From the NCBI GenBank assembly GCA_030529125.1, contig JAUMXP010000085.1:1-7059 (forward strand): 7,059 bases of DNA. Reading direction: 5' to 3'. This DNA comes from Eubacteriales bacterium (GTDB taxonomy: Bacteria > Bacillota > Clostridia > Oscillospirales > Acutalibacteraceae). Each line of letters begins with the position of its first letter. Within the stretch, counting starts at the first letter, position 1. A program made the translations under genes and the position numbers. The notes below the pieces were generated by a model. The model saw nothing but the letters and a program-made list of their open reading frames with translations. It did not search any database and was not told the DNA's origin. Below, in pieces: positions 6,254-7,059 of this stretch.

Positions 6254-7059
6254 TTATTCTCCTTCGTCAAAATCCTTTAATGATGCTGTGATTTCAGCAA
6301 TCAGGTTAGTCTCTGCGTACTCTTTAGTTAATCTAATAGCGTTTTTGAATGTATTAGCATTCGCACTACCGTGAGCTTTAAACACAGGCTTTGTACAACC
6401 AACAATCGGCGCACCGCCATACTCTTTGTAGTCGATAGTTTTCTTCATTTCTTTGAAATCTTTAAGTATCATCGAAGCAGCAAGCTTAGTTTTCAGGTTC
6501 TTTGTAAATACACCTTTGATTTTACCCATAAGAGCTTCTGCAACACCCTCATAAGTCTTGAGCATCATATTGCCTGTAAAACCATCAGCTACGCATACAT
6601 CGCAGCAGCCAATTGGGAAATCTCTGCCTTCAACATTACCAATGAAGTTAAGCTTGGATTCTTTTAATAACTCATATGTCTTCTGCTGTAATTCGCCGCC
6701 TTTGTGTTCTTCAGTGCCGACATTAGCAAGACCAACAGTAGGGTTTTCTATACCCATAACTTTGTTCATATAGATTGCACCCATAGTTGCAAACTGTACG
6801 AGCATTTGAGGCTTACATTCTACGTTAGCACCGCTATCTACAAGCATAGTAAAACCATTTAATGTAGGAATAACAGGAGCAAAAGCAGGTCTCTTGATAC
6901 CTTTGATACGTTTAACAATCAATGTAGCACCAACGCAGAGTGCACCACTGCTACCAGCAGAAATGAAAGCATCACCCTCACCATCGCGTAAAAGCTGAAG
7001 ACCAACAGCCATAGAGCTGTCTTTCTTGCTTTTCACAACTTCTGTACCAGGCTCATTCT
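6254..7059 (-). CDS. plsX: Phosphate acyltransferase PlsX, 5' end missing
   Basis: PlsX converts acyl-ACP and phosphate to acyl-phosphate, which PlsY uses to acylate glycerol-3-phosphate, the first step of phospholipid synthesis in most Gram-positive bacteria. It is a soluble enzyme that associates peripherally with the membrane. The 267 complete codons seen include the family blocks NEPGTEVVKSKKDSSMAVGL at the upper edge, then DAFISAGSSGAL, RIKGIKRPAFAPVIPT, DSGANVECKP, GNVEGRDFPIG, VCVADGFTGNMMLKTYEG and, near the end, AHGSANANTFKNAI. The reading frame stays open through the window edge, so roughly the first 70-90 residues lie outside; an internal GTG at 7036 lies within the conserved block and is not the start. 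The gene precedes rnc by 7 bp. No acpP gene separates them, unlike the arrangement in many relatives. Confidence 0.95.
   Translation of the reverse strand, partial: NEPGTEVVKSKKDSSMAVGLQLLRDGEGDAFISAGSSGALCVGATLIVKRIKGIKRPAFAPVIPTLNGFTMLVDSGANVECKPQMLVQFATMGAIYMNKVMGIENPTVGLANVGTEEHKGGELQQKTYELLKESKLNFIGNVEGRDFPIGCCDVCVADGFTGNMMLKTYEGVAEALMGKIKGVFTKNLKTKLAASMILKDFKEMKKTIDYKEYGGAPIVGCTKPVFKAHGSANANTFKNAIRLTKEYAETNLIAEITASLKDFDEGE
6259..6264 (-). promoter_or_regulatory. rnc ribosome binding site
   Basis: AAGGAG on the minus strand, 12 nt before the ATG at 6246 and lying in the last codons of plsX. The match is strong but the spacing is longer than ideal. It sits downstream of the alternative TTG start (6270), so it can only serve the ATG. 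Confidence 0.55.

Noticed and set aside
7034..7036. GTG at 7036 as the start of plsX.
   Set aside because: It falls inside a conserved PlsX block, and the frame continues upstream with family-like residues to the window edge.

Overview
The window is one tightly packed block of six genes, all read from the minus strand. In transcription order (high to low coordinates) they are: plsX (5' end cut by the window edge), rnc (RNase III), an Elp3-like radical SAM protein, smc, ftsY, and the first 30 codons of an rdgB/HAM1-type nucleotide pyrophosphatase. There is no gap longer than 13 bp between genes. I see no promoter, terminator, RNA gene, mobile element or CRISPR array. The longer plus-strand reading frames are shadows of these genes.

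The order plsX-rnc-[radical SAM]-smc-ftsY is typical of low-GC Firmicutes, and the radical SAM gene between rnc and smc points to Clostridia. The FtsY is short, with almost no acidic N-terminal domain, and its sequence style, the base composition (roughly 40% GC by eye) and AAAGGAG-type ribosome binding sites fit a gut Oscillospiraceae/Ruminococcus-like organism. This placement is inferred from memory of family sequences, not from a search. No acyl carrier protein gene (acpP) lies between plsX and rnc, although one is common there.

The genes are core housekeeping: phospholipid synthesis initiation (PlsX), double-stranded RNA processing (RNase III), chromosome condensation and segregation (SMC), membrane protein targeting (FtsY) and nucleotide pool cleaning (RdgB). 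Spacings of -5 to +13 bp indicate one polycistronic unit with translational coupling.

The most notable observation is the start of the radical SAM gene. Its CxxxCxxC cluster motif lies upstream of the first in-frame ATG. Between the preceding in-frame stop and the cysteine motif there is no ATG, GTG or TTG. The only sensible start is an ATT codon at 5576-5574, which overlaps the rnc stop (ATTAA), follows a GGAG ribosome binding site, and gives an N-terminus matching the form expected for the family. A caller limited to ATG/GTG/TTG would truncate the protein by 73 residues and lose its catalytic cysteines. Apart from this I found no evidence of a new biological system in the window.
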